Positions 54,572 through 63,653 of a DNA stretch of 64,000 nucleotides are shown one piece after another. The stretch is from NCBI GenBank assembly GCA_016278485.1, contig JADQBT010000020.1, positions 1 to 64,000 on the forward strand, read 5' to 3'. The DNA is from Halanaerobiales bacterium. Lineage in GTDB: Bacteria > Bacillota > Halanaerobiia > Halanaerobiales > Halanaerobiaceae. The first letter of the stretch is position 1. Every line of letters starts with the position of its first letter. The position numbers and the translations under genes are program-made. The notes beneath the pieces are model-generated. The model worked only from the letters and a program-made list of their open reading frames with translations, was not told the DNA's origin and did not search any database.

Positions 54572-55198
54572 TTAACTATTTTCTTGGTTATATTTACCTT
54601 CTCTAGTTAATGTCAAATTTCTTGGTTTACAAATAATTTCTTTTATTTCCATACCTTCAAATGGTGAAAACATTAATCTCTTAAATGACCCACTTGCCAC
54701 AATAGCTGTATCTGCACTACAAGAAATTACTTCCTCACCTTCTTCAATTACTCCTTCTTCAAAGGCCATAATAACAGCTTCAATGCAAAGTTGCATACCT
54801 CCACCAAAAAGAGATAATGTATTAATAATTGTTGATAATTTAACATCCTTGGCATCTGGAATAATGATATCTTGAAAGGGCATTACTCCTTGTATTATTT
54901 TAACATCTAGTTCTTGAAGCATTTTTTTTATGTCATCATTTACAATACCAGTTTCAATTACTTCCTCATTATTTTTATAAAATTTTTGTTTATAGGGAAA
55001 AGTAACAGCATAAATATTTAGTTCACAGTCACTGCATAATTTGGCAATCTCTAAAACTGATTCACCATTGGCACTAAAAACAAATATTTTTTTTATGTTG
55101 AGTTTAAGAGCTCTTCTTTTTACTAAATTAAAAGTATCATCGATATTCATGCGACCTTCTTTTTTAAAATAGGTAATATCTGTTTTAATTTTATTCAT
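54572..55198 (-). CDS. Pyruvate kinase C-terminal-domain-like protein
   Basis: The 208-residue alpha/beta protein resembles the isolated pyruvate kinase C-terminal (PK alpha/beta) domain: KIFVFSANGESVLEIAKLC, YAVTFPYKQKF, GEEVISCSADTAIVASGSFK and IKEIICKPRNLT. In stand-alone form this domain is found in archaea and bacteria without the catalytic barrel. A strong GAGGAGG precedes the ATG at 55198, which overlaps the previous gene by 8 bases, so the two are coupled. A role in ligand sensing is a guess. Confidence 0.65.
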   Translation of the reverse strand: MNKIKTDITYFKKEGRMNIDDTFNLVKRRALKLNIKKIFVFSANGESVLEIAKLCSDCELNIYAVTFPYKQKFYKNNEEVIETGIVNDDIKKMLQELDVKIIQGVMPFQDIIIPDAKDVKLSTIINTLSLFGGGMQLCIEAVIMAFEEGVIEEGEEVISCSADTAIVASGSFKRLMFSPFEGMEIKEIICKPRNLTLTREGKYNQENS

Positions 55199-55706
55199 TT
55201 ATTCTCCTCCTCGATTTTTTAACAATTTTATTATAATGGTTCCAATTTTCGGGATCAAGTGGATATAAATCTGTATTTATAAACTCATTACATAACTTCA
55301 ACATAAGAAAAAAATTCATTCTTTTAGTTCTCAAACCAGTAATATCTTTTTTTAAGTCTTTACTATGTAATTCAACATCTTCATCATAAAACCAGTGGGT
55401 ACCATCTTTATCATTTATATGAGGCGCTGGTCCTTTACTTTCAAATCTAAACCAATTCACAGGGTCATTATAATGGTAATTATATTCACTAACATCATAA
55501 TCATAATTATGAACATGCCCCATTTCTAAGTTTAATATTAAATCATCTCCAGCAACAAATTTAACTCTTCCTTTTTCTTTAAATTCAAAAGCTATTATTT
55601 CACCACTACTATTTTTTCTAAAATTTATTTCAATATTTTCTCTTTCAACAATACTTTTGTCATTTAAGAAAGCTTCTATATTCCTTATATAAGTATCCAA
55701 ATTCAT
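55191..55706 (-). CDS. DUF6516 / TumE-like putative toxin
   Basis: This 171-residue protein has NYHYNDPVNWFRFESKGPAPH, THWFYDEDVELHSKDL and DITGLRT. The order Y-H-Y, R-F, P-x-P-H, H and H-S resembles the DUF6516/TumE family of small toxins, where a conserved R-x-D-N-x-P-H-H is usual. Here the motif is degenerate (SKGPAPH). It is preceded by a small antitoxin-like gene and overlaps the PK-like gene. The toxin label is tentative. Confidence 0.45.
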   Translation of the reverse strand: MNLDTYIRNIEAFLNDKSIVERENIEINFRKNSSGEIIAFEFKEKGRVKFVAGDDLILNLEMGHVHNYDYDVSEYNYHYNDPVNWFRFESKGPAPHINDKDGTHWFYDEDVELHSKDLKKDITGLRTKRMNFFLMLKLCNEFINTDLYPLDPENWNHYNKIVKKSRRRINE

Positions 55707-55775
55707 AATTAATTATTCACCCAGCTTGTCCAGTAATATTTAATAAAAGAAGACGACCGAAATTCCTGGTCGCCT

Positions 55776-55994
55776 CTAATAAAAAAAATCATTATTTTCA
55801 ATTTGCTGCTTTTTCGCTTTACGGTTTACCTCATATTCAAATGCCCATTTTGAAGCTTTATATTCATCTTCAATTAAATTTTCACCCTGTCTATAATGTT
55901 CATAGAAATATTCAGAACTAAAACCATATTTTTTTTCAAATTCTTTTAATTGTCTAGAAGAATATTCTGGTTCTTGTACGGTATTTATTTTCAT
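55776..55994 (-). CDS. Small antitoxin-like protein
   Basis: This 72-residue acidic protein contains EKKYGFSSEYFYEHYRQGEN and EYKASKWAFEYE. The phrase G-x-S-S-E-x-F-Y followed by W-A-F is common in small antitoxins placed before RelE-like or TumE-like genes. The ribosome binding site AGAGGTGATAATAAT is strong. It lies 69 bases before the DUF6516-like gene, consistent with an antitoxin-toxin pair. Confidence 0.55.
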   Translation of the reverse strand: MKINTVQEPEYSSRQLKEFEKKYGFSSEYFYEHYRQGENLIEDEYKASKWAFEYEVNRKAKKQQIENNDFFY

Positions 55995-56230
55995 ATTATT
56001 ATCACCTCTTCTAGTAGTTTAATATATTTATATTATTACTCACCAACTATAATATTATACTAAAGAACAATTACAAATGTTTCTTATAATATACTTTAAC
56101 ACATTCCAAAGCCTTTTTAAAGATTTATAATCTTATTTATTATGTATAGAAATATTTCTAGATAAAAATACAAATCCCTTTTTTCTTTTTAATTTCGATG
56201 AATCCTGTCAGAAAAACTCCAGCAGAATGC

Positions 56231-57343
56231 CTATCTTTTAAACAACTCATATTTATTGGCACTTTCATAAAAAAGTTCTTTATACCAGGAAACTGCCTGA
56301 TAAAACTTATACCAGTTAGAGGCAAAAAAATCATCAGCGACTACTGCTTCTCTTACTGTTCTGCTTTGATAACGATGAGGTTTGAAATCAAGAAAAGCCT
56401 CTCTCAGCCACTCATTTTCATCATAGTAAAAACCTTTATCATGTTGTTGAAGTAACTTCTGATCAATTAATATTTGCTGCCAGGCAGAAATCCTTTCTTC
56501 TGTCCTCGTCTGAGAAATCAAATTAGCAAAAAATAACTCATAATTATTAAATTCTACCTTATCATCTCTATATTCAGGATGATTCTCTAAGTATTCCTGC
56601 AAGTGTGTTTTTATTCTTTGAAAGGCTCTTATGTAGCGGTCAGGATTAGCTACTTTTACTTTTTTATACTCAAGTGAAAAGTTATCTGTTCTATCATAGG
56701 CATACTCCCAGTGTAAATAGGGATAATCAGGATAATGATAGGCCTGTCCATGTCCATAAGCAGGTATATGATCAGATTGTTCTTCCGGCAGTTGTTCCAG
56801 AACAAATAGTTTTATTTCATTTATATGGTTACCATATACTACATCAAGAGGTCTCTGATTTCTAATATCATTTACCTTACTGACAATACCGGAAAATCCC
56901 TGGTGGGCAAAGGTATCTGCGTAAGCATGTAAGGCCACTCCCAGTTCAATCGGATGGTGATCCTGTTTTGAACTGACTGTTTTTACTTCATTTAAAATAT
57001 CCATGATGATCGGTGATTCTTTTTTACATCGCATTTTCTTACTAAAACTTGTCCCCTCACATCCTGGAACAAAATGAAAGGCAGTGGTGTTATTCAGCAT
57101 AGCTTCATAGTTAAAAGTATTGATTTTAAAATATGAATGGCAGGTCGCCATGTTCAGGAGTAAATTATCAGGACCCAGTTCTCTCAAAACCGCCTGTGGC
57201 GTAGTTTCATCCAGTGTTATCTGGTTAATTTTAGCATCATCAACAAACTGGGAAGCATAAGCGATCTGGTAGGCTGCTTCTTTGTTAAAACCAACTCCAC
57301 GAGCAAATGCTAAAAGGGCATAATAATGGGCATCTATTTTCAT
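56231..57343 (-). CDS. DUF6765 family protein (copy 2)
   Basis: This is the same 370-residue DUF6765 protein as at 5919, with about 25 substitutions and the same His-rich core (GVALHAYADTFAHQGFSG). The start is the ATG at 57343, with GGAGGCG ahead; the frame upstream of it is only the promoter region. Here it directly follows the promoter that, at 9.1 kb, precedes the PIN-like gene. The PIN-like gene has therefore been lost from this copy while DUF6765 kept a promoter. Confidence 0.75.
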   Translation of the reverse strand: MKIDAHYYALLAFARGVGFNKEAAYQIAYASQFVDDAKINQITLDETTPQAVLRELGPDNLLLNMATCHSYFKINTFNYEAMLNNTTAFHFVPGCEGTSFSKKMRCKKESPIIMDILNEVKTVSSKQDHHPIELGVALHAYADTFAHQGFSGIVSKVNDIRNQRPLDVVYGNHINEIKLFVLEQLPEEQSDHIPAYGHGQAYHYPDYPYLHWEYAYDRTDNFSLEYKKVKVANPDRYIRAFQRIKTHLQEYLENHPEYRDDKVEFNNYELFFANLISQTRTEERISAWQQILIDQKLLQQHDKGFYYDENEWLREAFLDFKPHRYQSRTVREAVVADDFFASNWYKFYQAVSWYKELFYESANKYELFKR

Positions 57344-57493
57344 TGGGCGCCTCCATTGTATTTTGTTATAAATTAACAAAATTAATTTTATAAATAAATA
57401 TATTCTATTCCTAGATATAATTTCCTGCATAAAGTTTTAATTTTTTATAATTTTCTTTCTTTTTTTCTGCTATGTGCCAGATATAAACAAAAA

Positions 57494-57520
57494 AATCCTG
57501 CCAGAAACCTCCAGCAGGAT
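57494..57520 (-). terminator. Dispersed hairpin terminator (AATCCTGC type)
   Basis: AATCCTGC and GCAGGAT flank a short loop. On the minus strand the hairpin is followed by TTTTTTTGTTT. It ends the SEC-C operon that starts upstream at about 59.5 kb. Confidence 0.7.
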
Positions 57521-57559
57521 CGCTAAATAACTATTTAACTTTTCCATCTACAAAAACTT

Positions 57560-58312
57560 TTAAAATTCCTTGTCTTTCCCCAGGCAGCACTTCTTGTATT
57601 TTTTCCCACTACCACAGGGACATGGATCGTTCCTACCGACTTTTTTCCTGGTCTTCATATCAATTATATTGCTTTGTTTAAAATCGAATGGTTTATCCGG
57701 AAGTGGTCTCAGGTTTGGTTTCTCAAACTTCTCAAATATCTCGTAAGGTGTATGCCCATTGTTCTCCCATATTCTAATATTATTGGAAAGCTCCATGACA
57801 AGCTGAATTACTTGATTAGCCTGGTTCATATCATTAAAGTCAATGCCCCAGTTGTTAAAAGAATCTAATATAATTTGCAAATCCACTCCAAATTGACATA
57901 TCCCATGAATATCATCGCAGAGCCATTCAGCTTTTTCTTCCTCGCCCTTGAAGAAGTGCTTCTTAACATACCTTAAAAGAGCTTTATACTCTTTAGTTTT
58001 CTCAATGTAACCTTCATCTACATACTTGAGGAGTTCGTTCTTCTCTGGAACAAAGTGAGGCTTATCTCCCTTTTTCCGCAACATTAAATCAAGCTCATCA
58101 TTTTCCATAATAACCTCATGCACAAAGTAGTCCTGGTAGGTTTCAATGAAAGCATCTTCTAACTCTGCTGAGGGATTGGAAAGAAGTTCTTCAACTTCAG
58201 TAAGACTGATTTGCTCTTTATTCTGGCTGTTGTAAATATCTACAACTTTGTTCTTATGGACCATTCCGTAAAGATTTGATAATGCGATTACGTACTCTGT
58301 TAATAGGCTCAT
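57560..58312 (-). CDS. SEC-C motif protein (copy 2)
   Basis: This 250-residue paralogue of the protein at 10034 has the C-terminal [16 protein letters not shown]. It diverges most in the middle ([20 protein letters not shown]). It is the last gene of a run that also holds the USP-like and YwgA-like genes, with a 39-base gap to the USP-like gene. Confidence 0.75.
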
Positions 58313-58351
58313 TGCATCACTCCGTTCATTGATTTTAAGGACAATCAGATT

Positions 58352-58825
58352 TTATTTAACTTTTCCATCCACAAAAACCTTAATTCCAGATTGCTTGTTT
58401 TCCAGCCAGGTTTCCATCTCAGCTTCAGTTTCAGCATCAGCAACAAAATCGTTCCGGGAGAGATTTAACCAGATCACAGCCGGCTTTTTAAGATTAATGT
58501 CCATCTTTAAGTTTTCCAGTTCAGTCGAATTTAAAAGTTCTGTCTCGACATCTATATCCTGTTCAGCAGATCTGGAATTTATCTCTTTAATAAACATTTC
58601 AGCATTATCCCTATAAATTTCAACAACTGAGTCCTCTACATCACAGACAACTTTTTCACCCAGAAAACCAACATCGGATATCAAGTGATTAAATAATTTA
58701 GGTACACCTTCGAGTAATAAACAGCGGACAAGTAGTTTATCGCCTTTATCTATTTTACGGAAAAGCTCTTCTTCCAGTTCATTTAAACCTGCATAACTGA
58801 AAAGAATGAGCATATATTTTTTCAT
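58352..58825 (-). CDS. Small alpha/beta protein, possibly USP-like
   Basis: This 157-residue protein starts at the ATG at 58825 (MKKYMLILFSYAGLNELEEE) with GGAGAGGGG ahead. The pattern YMLILF, LLVRCLLLE, then the helix SVVEIYRDNAEMFIKEI and the strand IDVETELL resembles the universal stress protein fold, though the ATP-binding G-x2-G-x9-G signature is not evident. The C-terminal half (VIWLNLSRNDFVADAETEAE) is unlike USPs. It is the only complete one of three or four copies in the window. Confidence 0.5.
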   Translation of the reverse strand: MKKYMLILFSYAGLNELEEELFRKIDKGDKLLVRCLLLEGVPKLFNHLISDVGFLGEKVVCDVEDSVVEIYRDNAEMFIKEINSRSAEQDIDVETELLNSTELENLKMDINLKKPAVIWLNLSRNDFVADAETEAEMETWLENKQSGIKVFVDGKVK

Positions 58826-58934
58826 TATTTCTGCCCCTCTCCATAGCCTTTTTGCTTCCATATATCATTTTATGCAATTAACAACAAAAAAAGCAAAAGA
58901 GGAGCTTATTGAAAATTATAGTATTAATTAAATT

Positions 58935-59480
58935 CTATAATATAATATGATTATTTTCTGCTTCTTGAATATAATTATTTAATTCTTCTACTGCTTTTTT
59001 TGCTAGTTCTTTACTAATATGGGGTTTCAATTCGTGTATCTTTCCAACCATCTCAATCTCTGAAACATTTTCATTTTTCTTGACATAAAGAGCTGTTGCC
59101 ACTTGTTCCAGTTCTTTAACAGATTTGTTTGCCAGTTTTTCAACAATAAAATTAATTTGCTCCTCATAATCTTCTATTTCGCTTTTATATTTTTCTTCTA
59201 AAACTTCTGCTACTTTTCCAGGGATAAAAGAAGCTCCATAGGGTCTTCTTGGTTCCATTGCAATGTAGTTATCGGCACGCAAAGCTGTAAGTTCATCTCT
59301 TAAATCAAAAGAGAAAGGACTATGCTTATATAAAATGAAATTAAAATTCAAAGGAACATTTAAAAATTTTTCTAAAAAATAGGTGCATTTTTGGATATGA
59401 TTTTCACCTGTCCAACTACCTTTTTCTTTCATTTGACGGATTAATGAGACCATGGTAGCTTTTCTTTTTACATTAGCCAT
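58935..59480 (-). CDS. YwgA-like protein (copy 1)
   Basis: The 181-residue protein resembles the YwgA/Panacea-type family: KRKATMVSLIRQMKEKGSWT, HIQKCTYFLEKFLNVPLNF, then ILYKHSPFSFDLRDELTALR. The C-terminal half is helical. YwgA genes usually sit beside an HD-domain hydrolase gene, as in the second copy of this module. Here only 70 bases of the HD gene remain upstream. Confidence 0.65.
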   Translation of the reverse strand: MANVKRKATMVSLIRQMKEKGSWTGENHIQKCTYFLEKFLNVPLNFNFILYKHSPFSFDLRDELTALRADNYIAMEPRRPYGASFIPGKVAEVLEEKYKSEIEDYEEQINFIVEKLANKSVKELEQVATALYVKKNENVSEIEMVGKIHELKPHISKELAKKAVEELNNYIQEAENNHIIL

Positions 59481-59494
59481 TATCTTCTTCTCCC

Positions 59495-59570
59495 CTTTAA
59501 AATCTGTTCCCTCTGGATGTAATTCTAAATCACTTGGATGTCGAGAGTAGAGAACTTTAAAATGTTCCAG
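59495..59570 (-). pseudogene. HD-hydrolase gene remnant
   Basis: The bases TTCTAAATCACTTGGATGTC and GAGAACTTTAAAATGTTCC match an internal segment of the HD gene at about 62495-62545. The rest of that gene, some 1.2 kb, is absent here. Confidence 0.7.
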
Positions 59571-59574
59571 CTAC

Positions 59575-59604
59575 TTGACAAAAACATAATTACTGTCTTA
59601 TAAT
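59575..59604 (+). promoter_or_regulatory. Strong sigma-70 promoter of small RNA copy 2
   Basis: Consensus TTGACA (59575-59580) and TATAAT (59599-59604) are 18 bases apart, the same as at 9430-9459. Confidence 0.8.
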
Positions 59605-59610
59605 TTAAGT

Positions 59611-59767
59611 ATAAAGATAAAATAAATGTATATTCTTAATAAAGAGGATTATTGAGGGCAGAACAGGCATCTGTCACACCCTCTGGGTATAAAGTGATGT
59701 GGGATACGCCGCCCCACCAATAATCCTCTCATTTTTCTATAAAGCCTTTTAAGGCTTTATTTTTTTA
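59611..59767 (+). ncRNA. Structured small RNA, family not recognised (copy 2)
   Basis: This is nearly identical to the RNA at 9466, without the 10-base duplication. The outer helix GAGGATTATTG (59644-59654) pairs with CAATAATCCTC (59718-59728), with AGGG/CCCT and GTGGG/CCCAC arms inside. The terminator stem ATAAAGCC/GGCTTTAT (59739-59760) is followed by TTTTTTT. The last five codons of the PBECR-type nuclease gene on the other strand lie within this terminator, so the two genes converge on one bidirectional hairpin. Confidence 0.75.
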
Positions 59768-60126
59768 ATTGTACCCTCTTCTAAATATTTTTCAACTTTA
59801 CTATAACTTATGTAATATAAACTCCTCACAAATAATGTATCTTTTCTACTAGCTCTAACAGCTACTAACACATTTTTATCAAACTCTTTGATGAATTCTA
59901 TTCCTCCCCGAGAAGGATGAACTCCAACATAGGTAGGTTCTTTTATTATTTCAGGTAGTTTATCAATATATTTCTCAAATTCTTCATTATGTTTTTTTCT
60001 AATGTGTTTTTTATTCGTAGAGCCGATATAAATATTCTGTGGTTCAAAATCCAGATTGAGTTTATTAATGATTTTGATGTCCAATACCCCAACAAAATCT
60101 GTTGTTGAACTGTATTTATTTATCAT
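59749..60126 (-). CDS. PBECR-type nuclease domain protein
   Basis: The 125-residue protein resembles the PBECR (phage-Barnase-EndoU-ColicinE5/D-RelE) nuclease group: NIYIGSTNKKHIRKKHNEEF, DKLPEIIKEPTYVGVHPSRG, FIKEFDKNVLVAVRASRKDT, and LYYISYSKVEKYL. Conserved His in KHIRKKH and Arg in the RASRK strand are candidate catalytic residues. These domains cleave RNA and are found in phage and toxin proteins. I favour the ATG at 60126 over a GTG at 60138. The short form without a partner suggests either a toxin or an accessory nuclease. Confidence 0.65.
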   Translation of the reverse strand: MINKYSSTTDFVGVLDIKIINKLNLDFEPQNIYIGSTNKKHIRKKHNEEFEKYIDKLPEIIKEPTYVGVHPSRGGIEFIKEFDKNVLVAVRASRKDTLFVRSLYYISYSKVEKYLEEGTIKKIKP

Positions 60127-60164
60127 AATAAACCCCACTTTTCTTATACTAATAATAACAATTT

Positions 60165-60258
60165 ACCATTTAAAGTATAATTCCTGCAAATATCACAAAA
60201 AAATCTATTTCACATGGGGTTTAACTTTCTTACCTCACAAATAGCTCCAGCCCAATCA
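60165..60258 (-). mobile_element. IS21-type transposase remnant
   Basis: This is the same 80-base block as at 9895-9980 (TGCAAATATCACAAAAAAAT and AGCTCCAGCCCAATCA). It encodes the DWAGAICEVRK piece on the minus strand and is joined directly to the end of a SEC-C gene. Confidence 0.5.
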
Positions 60259-60259
60259 A

Positions 60260-61006
60260 CTACTTGTCTTTCCCCAGGCAGCACTTCTTGTATTTTTTCC
60301 CACTGCCACAGGGACATGGATCGTTTCTACCGACCTTTTTCCTGGTCTTCATATCAATTATATTGGTTTGATTAAAATCGAATGGTTTATCCGGAAGTGG
60401 TCTCAGGTTTGTTTTCTCAAACTTCTCAAAAATTTCATTTGGTGTATGCCCATTGTTTTCCCATATTCTGATGTTGTTGGATAGCTCCATTACAAGCTGA
60501 ATTACTTCATTAGCCTGGTTCATATCTTTAAAGCTAATGCCTCGGTCGTTAAAAGTATCTAATATAATCTGCAAATCCAGTCCAAATTGACATATCCCAT
60601 GAATATCTTCGCAGAGCCATTCAGCTTTTTCTTCTTCGCCCTTGAAGAAGTGTTTCTTGACATATCTTAAAAGAGCATTATACTCTTTAGATTTCTCAAA
60701 GTAACCTTCATCAACGTATTTGAGGAGTTCATTCTTCTTTGGAACGTAGTGAGGCTTATCTCCCTTTTTCCTCAACATTAAATCAAACTCATCATGTTCC
60801 ATGATAACCTCATGAACAAAGTAGTCATTGTAAGTCTCAATGAAAGCATCTTCCAGCTTTGCTGATGGATTGGAGAGAAGTTCTTCAACTTCAGTCAGAC
60901 TAATTTGATCTTTATTCTGGTTGTTGTATATTTCTACAACTTTGTCTTTATGGACCATTCCATAAAGATTTGATAATGCGATTACGTACTCTGTTAATTG
61001 GCTCAT
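60260..61006 (-). CDS. SEC-C motif protein (copy 3)
   Basis: This 248-residue paralogue with the C-terminal [16 protein letters not shown] is closest to copy 1 in the N-terminal half and to copy 2 in [12 protein letters not shown]-type residues, which suggests exchange between copies. It carries KLEDAF where the others have ELEDAF. It is preceded by a region with a hairpin and the broken USP-like gene. Confidence 0.75.
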
Positions 61007-61248
61007 TGCATCACTCCGTTCATTGATTTTAAAGTAATACTATACATTTAAATTATTAACAATTTCCATATTCAAAAACGAACAATTATATTACTACCAA
61101 AGTTCTATCTTAAAATATTTCGATAACAAGAGTCGGTTTCCTGCTAAAACACAAATTATAACTTCTGGGGAAGTTCACAATAAAAAGGAAAAGCCCTCTT
61201 AACAAGTTATTGATAAAAGGGCATCAGAATTTTATTTTATTTTTCCAT
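61007..61248. other. Intergenic region with terminator hairpin
   Basis: GCCCTCTT (61191-61198) and AAAAGGGC (61212-61221) form a hairpin that ends transcripts from the YwgA-like/USP-like side. The remainder is AT-rich and holds the promoter of SEC-C copy 3. I see no gene. Confidence 0.5.
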
Positions 61249-61611
61249 CTACAAAAACTTTAATTTTTGACTGATTGTTTTCAGCCAGGTTTCCATCTTA
61301 GCTTCAGTATCAGCATCAGCTACAAAATCATTACCGGAGAGATTTAACCAGGTCGCATCCGGTTTTTCAAGATTAATATCCATCTTTAAGTTTTCCAGTT
61401 GAGTAGAATTTAAAAGTTTTGTCTCGATCTTTATATGCTCTTCAGTGGTTCTGGAAGTTATCTCTTGAATAAACATCTCAGCATTATCTTTATAAATTTC
61501 CACAACTGAGTCTTCTACATCACAGACAACTTTTTCTCCCAAAAAGCCAACATCGGATATCAGATGATTACTCTCCAAAGCCTTTTTGCTTACATATATC
61601 ATTTCATGCAA
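61249..61611 (-). pseudogene. USP-like gene, broken copy
   Basis: From HLISDVGFLGEKVVCDVEDS onward this matches the intact USP-like gene at 58352. The ribosome binding site, start codon and first 50 or so codons are deleted, so that the leader GGCTTTGGAGAG runs straight into TAATCATCTGATATCC. One base is also missing near the end (GGCTGAAAAC for GGCTGGAAAAC), which shifts the last 15 codons. It is therefore broken twice. Confidence 0.75.
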
Positions 61612-61667
61612 TTATCGACAAAAAAGCAAAAAAGGAGCTTATTGAAAACTATTGTATTAATTAAATT

Positions 61668-62213
61668 CTATAATATAATATGATTATGTTCTGCTTCTTT
61701 AATATAATCATTTAATTCTTCTACTGCTTGTTTTGCTAGTTCTTTACTAATATGAGGTTTTAATTCTCTGATTTGTCCAACCATATCATCCTTTGAAACA
61801 TCTTCGTTTTTCTTGACATAAAGAGCTGTTGCTACCCGTTCCAGTTCTTTAACAGATTTATTCGCCAGTTTTTCAACAATAAAATTAATTTGCTCCTTGT
61901 GCTTATCTATATCATTACTATACTTTGTTTCTAATACTTCTGCTACTTTACCTGGCATAAATGAAGCTCCAAAAGGTCTTCTCGGTTCCATTTCGATGAA
62001 ATTGTCGGCACGCAAAGCTGTAAGTTCATCTCTTAAATCAAAAGAAAAAGGCCCGTGCTTATATAAAATAAAATTAAAATTTAAAGGAACTCTTAAAAAT
62101 TCTTCTAGAAAATAGGTGCATTTCTGAATATGAGTTTCGCCTGTCCAACTACCTTTTTCTTTCATTTTCCGAATTAAAGAGACCATGATCGCTTTTCTTT
62201 TTACATTAGTCAT
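61668..62213 (-). CDS. YwgA-like protein (copy 2)
   Basis: This 181-residue paralogue of the protein at 58935 has the same length and motifs (HIQKCTYFLEEFLRVPLNF, ILYKHGPFSFDLRDEL). The GPFSFDL form is closer to the family consensus than the SPFSFDL of copy 1. Its ATG overlaps the end of the HD hydrolase gene by 8 bases, reproducing the ywfO-ywgA gene pairing of bacilli. Confidence 0.7.
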   Translation of the reverse strand: MTNVKRKAIMVSLIRKMKEKGSWTGETHIQKCTYFLEEFLRVPLNFNFILYKHGPFSFDLRDELTALRADNFIEMEPRRPFGASFMPGKVAEVLETKYSNDIDKHKEQINFIVEKLANKSVKELERVATALYVKKNEDVSKDDMVGQIRELKPHISKELAKQAVEELNDYIKEAEHNHIIL

Positions 62214-63513
62214 TATCTTCCTCTCCCTCCTTTAAAATCTTTTCTTTGTTCTCCTCTAACCAACTAACAGCTTCCTCTTTTAGTTCTGGAGCTATAAATA
62301 CAAAATCTATTTTTACTACTGGAATATTATTCAAAGCATCTGATACATTTAAAGATGATTCTATATTATTATCATCATAAATTACAGGAAAATCGTAAGT
62401 ACCTCCTGAGGGATAATAATCATCATGTTGAACATTTTCTTCACCAAACTTTCTTGAAGCGGCTCTAAAAATTATCTTTTCTGGCTCTGGATTTAATTCT
62501 AAATCACTGGGATGTCTAGAATATAGAACTTTAAAATGTTCCCGATTCATAATTCTTTTCGCTTCACTATAACCAGGAGCTTCTTTATTATCCATAGCTT
62601 CCTGCATTGCTACTAAAACTTGATTGTCAGTTAATTTTAAGTGTTCATCTATATTATCCGTGATCTTTCCTCCTTCAAGCCAGGCTTTCATGAATTCTTT
62701 TAAATGAATATCATATATTCTTCTAACCTTATGCATATATACCTGTGTAAACATATAATAACGCGCCAGCAATAGAGATTCTGCCGTATGAATACCGCCT
62801 ATTTCAATTCCAAGAGTAGGTTCATCTGTCTGATCATAAATTTTAGGTAGTATTCTAAGAGTATCAATTAAACGAAAATGATCGAATTTACCATAAGCTA
62901 CACCAGCATGATAAGAATCTCTTAATAAATAGTCTATCCTATCAACTCCAAATGAATCACCAGTAATTATTTCTGATAAAATTATCTCCCATTCAGAAAA
63001 AGTTTTACTTGAATATTCCTTTGGTCCAACAGCAACTTTTATTATATCTTCTGTTCTCAAGGGTGGTGTCATGTCTAACCAAATTTCTTCTAGGCTTTCT
63101 ATTATTTTAACTGTAAAAGTCTCGTGTGACCAATTTTTCGGAAGAAGTTCAGCTTCAGCAGCATGAGAAAAAGGAATATGTCCAAGATCGTGACATAATG
63201 CTGCCATTCGAATTACTTTTTTCCAGTAATCGCGTTTTGCCGTGTCGTTTAATTCTGGAAATTTATCTTTTACTACAGGATGTACATTTTCTGGTTCAGT
63301 TACCACATCATATACTCGACTAGCCAGTTCCATTACTCCAAGAGAATGTTCAAATCTATTATGTGTTGCTCCCGGATAGACAAGATAAGTTAAAGCTAAT
63401 TGATGAATATATCTTAGTCTTTGAAAAGGAGGTGAATCAAGGACTTTTCTTTCCTCAGAAGATAATTTTATAAATACATGAATTGGATCCCGAATTTCAT
63501 GAGTTAACTTCAT
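62206..63513 (-). CDS. HD-domain phosphohydrolase (YwfO / dGTPase-like)
   Basis: The 435-residue HD protein has a leading DPIHVFIKLSSEERKVLDSP, THNRFEHSLGVMELASRVYD, the HD pair AALCHDLGHIPFSHAAEAEL near residue 107, and FGVDRIDYLLRDSYHAGV near 205. Together these supply the H...HD...D metal ligands. Relatives such as YwfO hydrolyse (d)NTPs. In defence settings HD hydrolases can deplete nucleotides. It is coupled by overlap to the YwgA-like gene, and a degraded copy of the pair lies at 58.9-59.6 kb. Confidence 0.85.
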   Translation of the reverse strand: MKLTHEIRDPIHVFIKLSSEERKVLDSPPFQRLRYIHQLALTYLVYPGATHNRFEHSLGVMELASRVYDVVTEPENVHPVVKDKFPELNDTAKRDYWKKVIRMAALCHDLGHIPFSHAAEAELLPKNWSHETFTVKIIESLEEIWLDMTPPLRTEDIIKVAVGPKEYSSKTFSEWEIILSEIITGDSFGVDRIDYLLRDSYHAGVAYGKFDHFRLIDTLRILPKIYDQTDEPTLGIEIGGIHTAESLLLARYYMFTQVYMHKVRRIYDIHLKEFMKAWLEGGKITDNIDEHLKLTDNQVLVAMQEAMDNKEAPGYSEAKRIMNREHFKVLYSRHPSDLELNPEPEKIIFRAASRKFGEENVQHDDYYPSGGTYDFPVIYDDNNIESSLNVSDALNNIPVVKIDFVFIAPELKEEAVSWLEENKEKILKEGEEDND

Positions 63514-63653
63514 AATGAAACCACCCTTTCAAATAAATTCCAGATTATATTATTATTATAAAACATATGTTCGGTAAAAGCAAATGTTTTCTTCAAAAAA
63601 ATACTCTTACACTTAATATTTTGACAAATATCTTAAAATACCTGCACATCTAT

